This document shows positions 5,402-5,624 of a stretch of DNA of 5,624 bases, piece by piece. Position 1 is the stretch's first letter; every line of letters starts with the position of its first letter. The notes beneath the pieces were generated by a model. It was not told the origin of the DNA, ran no database searches, and saw only the letters and a list, made by a program, of their open reading frames with translations. The stretch lies in assembly GCA_017629415.1 (NCBI GenBank), contig JAGBXG010000406.1, forward strand, positions 1 through 5,624. The letters run 5' to 3'. Both the position numbers and the translations under genes were made by a program. Origin of the DNA: Pseudomonadota bacterium. GTDB lineage: Bacteria; Myxococcota; Bradymonadia; UBA4248.

Positions 5402-5624
5402 TCATTTCAAAGCCTCGATTTCATCCGGGGTTAACCCAGTAATGTCGACAATGAATTCGATTTCTGCACCTTTCGCAACCATCTTACGCGCAATTTCTCG
5501 GCTTTTTTGTTTTTCGCCCTTGGCTTTGCCATCTTTAAAACCCTCGACTTTGCCGTCTTTAAACCCCTTGGCTTTGCCATCTTTAAACCCCTTGGCTTTG
5601 CCATCTTTAAACCCCTTGGCTTTG
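5402..5624 (-). CDS. C-terminal end of an Rpn / PD-(D/E)XK nuclease-family transposase-like protein (partial)
   Basis: Only the last 73 codons are in the window, open at the right edge and ending in TGA at 5404-5402. The visible part is four octapeptides of the form KAKGFKDG or KVEGFKDG, a fifth degenerate unit (KAKGEKQK), then a conserved-looking tail with IARKMVAKGAEIEFI and TGLTPDEIEALK. This layout, a run of G/K/E-rich short repeats followed by an IAxxMLxxGxxxExIxxxTGLsxEEI tail, is typical of the C terminus of Rpn (recombination-promoting nuclease, PDDEXK_2) proteins, often annotated as putative transposases. The catalytic nuclease domain would lie outside the window, so function and integrity cannot be judged. 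The gene is convergent with thrS, and the thrS terminator lies between them. Confidence 0.72.
   Translation of the reverse strand, partial: KAKGFKDGKAKGFKDGKAKGFKDGKVEGFKDGKAKGEKQKSREIARKMVAKGAEIEFIVDITGLTPDEIEALK
5519..5624 (-). repeat. 24-base tandem repeat within the Rpn-like gene
   Basis: Units are 5519-5542, 5543-5566, 5567-5590, 5591-5614 and a partial 5615-5624, running off the edge. Units three and four are identical, unit one differs at one base and unit two at three bases. Each encodes one octapeptide (KAKGFKDG type), so gain or loss of a unit keeps the frame. The array continues beyond the window and its total length is unknown. Confidence 0.92.

Noticed and set aside
5519..5624. 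Regular repeats that could suggest a CRISPR array
   Set aside because: The units are directly adjacent with no spacers and encode octapeptides in frame with the Rpn-like tail.

Overview
The window looks like ordinary bacterial chromosome carrying core genes, with palindrome-rich spacers and one edge-truncated accessory gene. The organism is a Gram-negative-like bacterium. My best guess is a deltaproteobacterial or Myxococcota-type lineage, because a lipoprotein with a cysteine-rich N-terminal region is joined to a ComEC-like metallo-beta-lactamase domain and an Rpn-type gene lies nearby. That placement is inference and weak; no rRNA or other marker in the window fixes the taxon.

Layout. Positions 1-140 hold GC-rich palindromes and no gene. 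On the minus strand lie tsaD (141-1169, tRNA t6A modification) and, upstream of it in the same orientation, a 460-residue lipoprotein with a ComEC/Rec2-like metallo-beta-lactamase domain (1372-2754). The 202-base gap between them holds a run of hairpins and no recognisable terminator. A 340-base AT-rich stretch with one GC-rich patch (2769-3097) separates this pair from a plus-strand unit.

The plus-strand unit has a good sigma70-type promoter (3098-3126), a 5' leader hairpin with a T-rich tail, a 37-codon gene for a very basic protein starting MGRGDRR (3199-3312), a strong intrinsic terminator (3341-3395), and 31 bases later the start of thrS (3427-5259). The threonyl-tRNA synthetase has complete editing, catalytic and anticodon-binding domains but no N-terminal TGS domain. 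An in-frame stop just upstream rules out a longer protein. Two hairpins follow thrS; the second is an intrinsic terminator.

At the right edge, on the minus strand and convergent with thrS, is the C-terminal end of a gene of the Rpn / PD-(D/E)XK nuclease-transposase type (5402-5624, cut by the window end). Its tail is encoded by a 24-base tandem repeat.

How they fit: tsaD, thrS and probably the small basic protein belong to translation. TsaD acts on ANN-decoding tRNAs, including those for threonine, and uses a threonine-derived adenylate, so a loose theme of threonine and translation exists, although the two genes are in separate transcription units. The most interesting items are the small basic gene with its own regulatory module, the terminator wedged in front of thrS, the TGS-less ThrRS, the surface-type metallo-beta-lactamase lipoprotein, and a hairpin design with the same bulged C that occurs in two distant spacers. 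I see no CRISPR array, tRNA, rRNA or complete mobile element.
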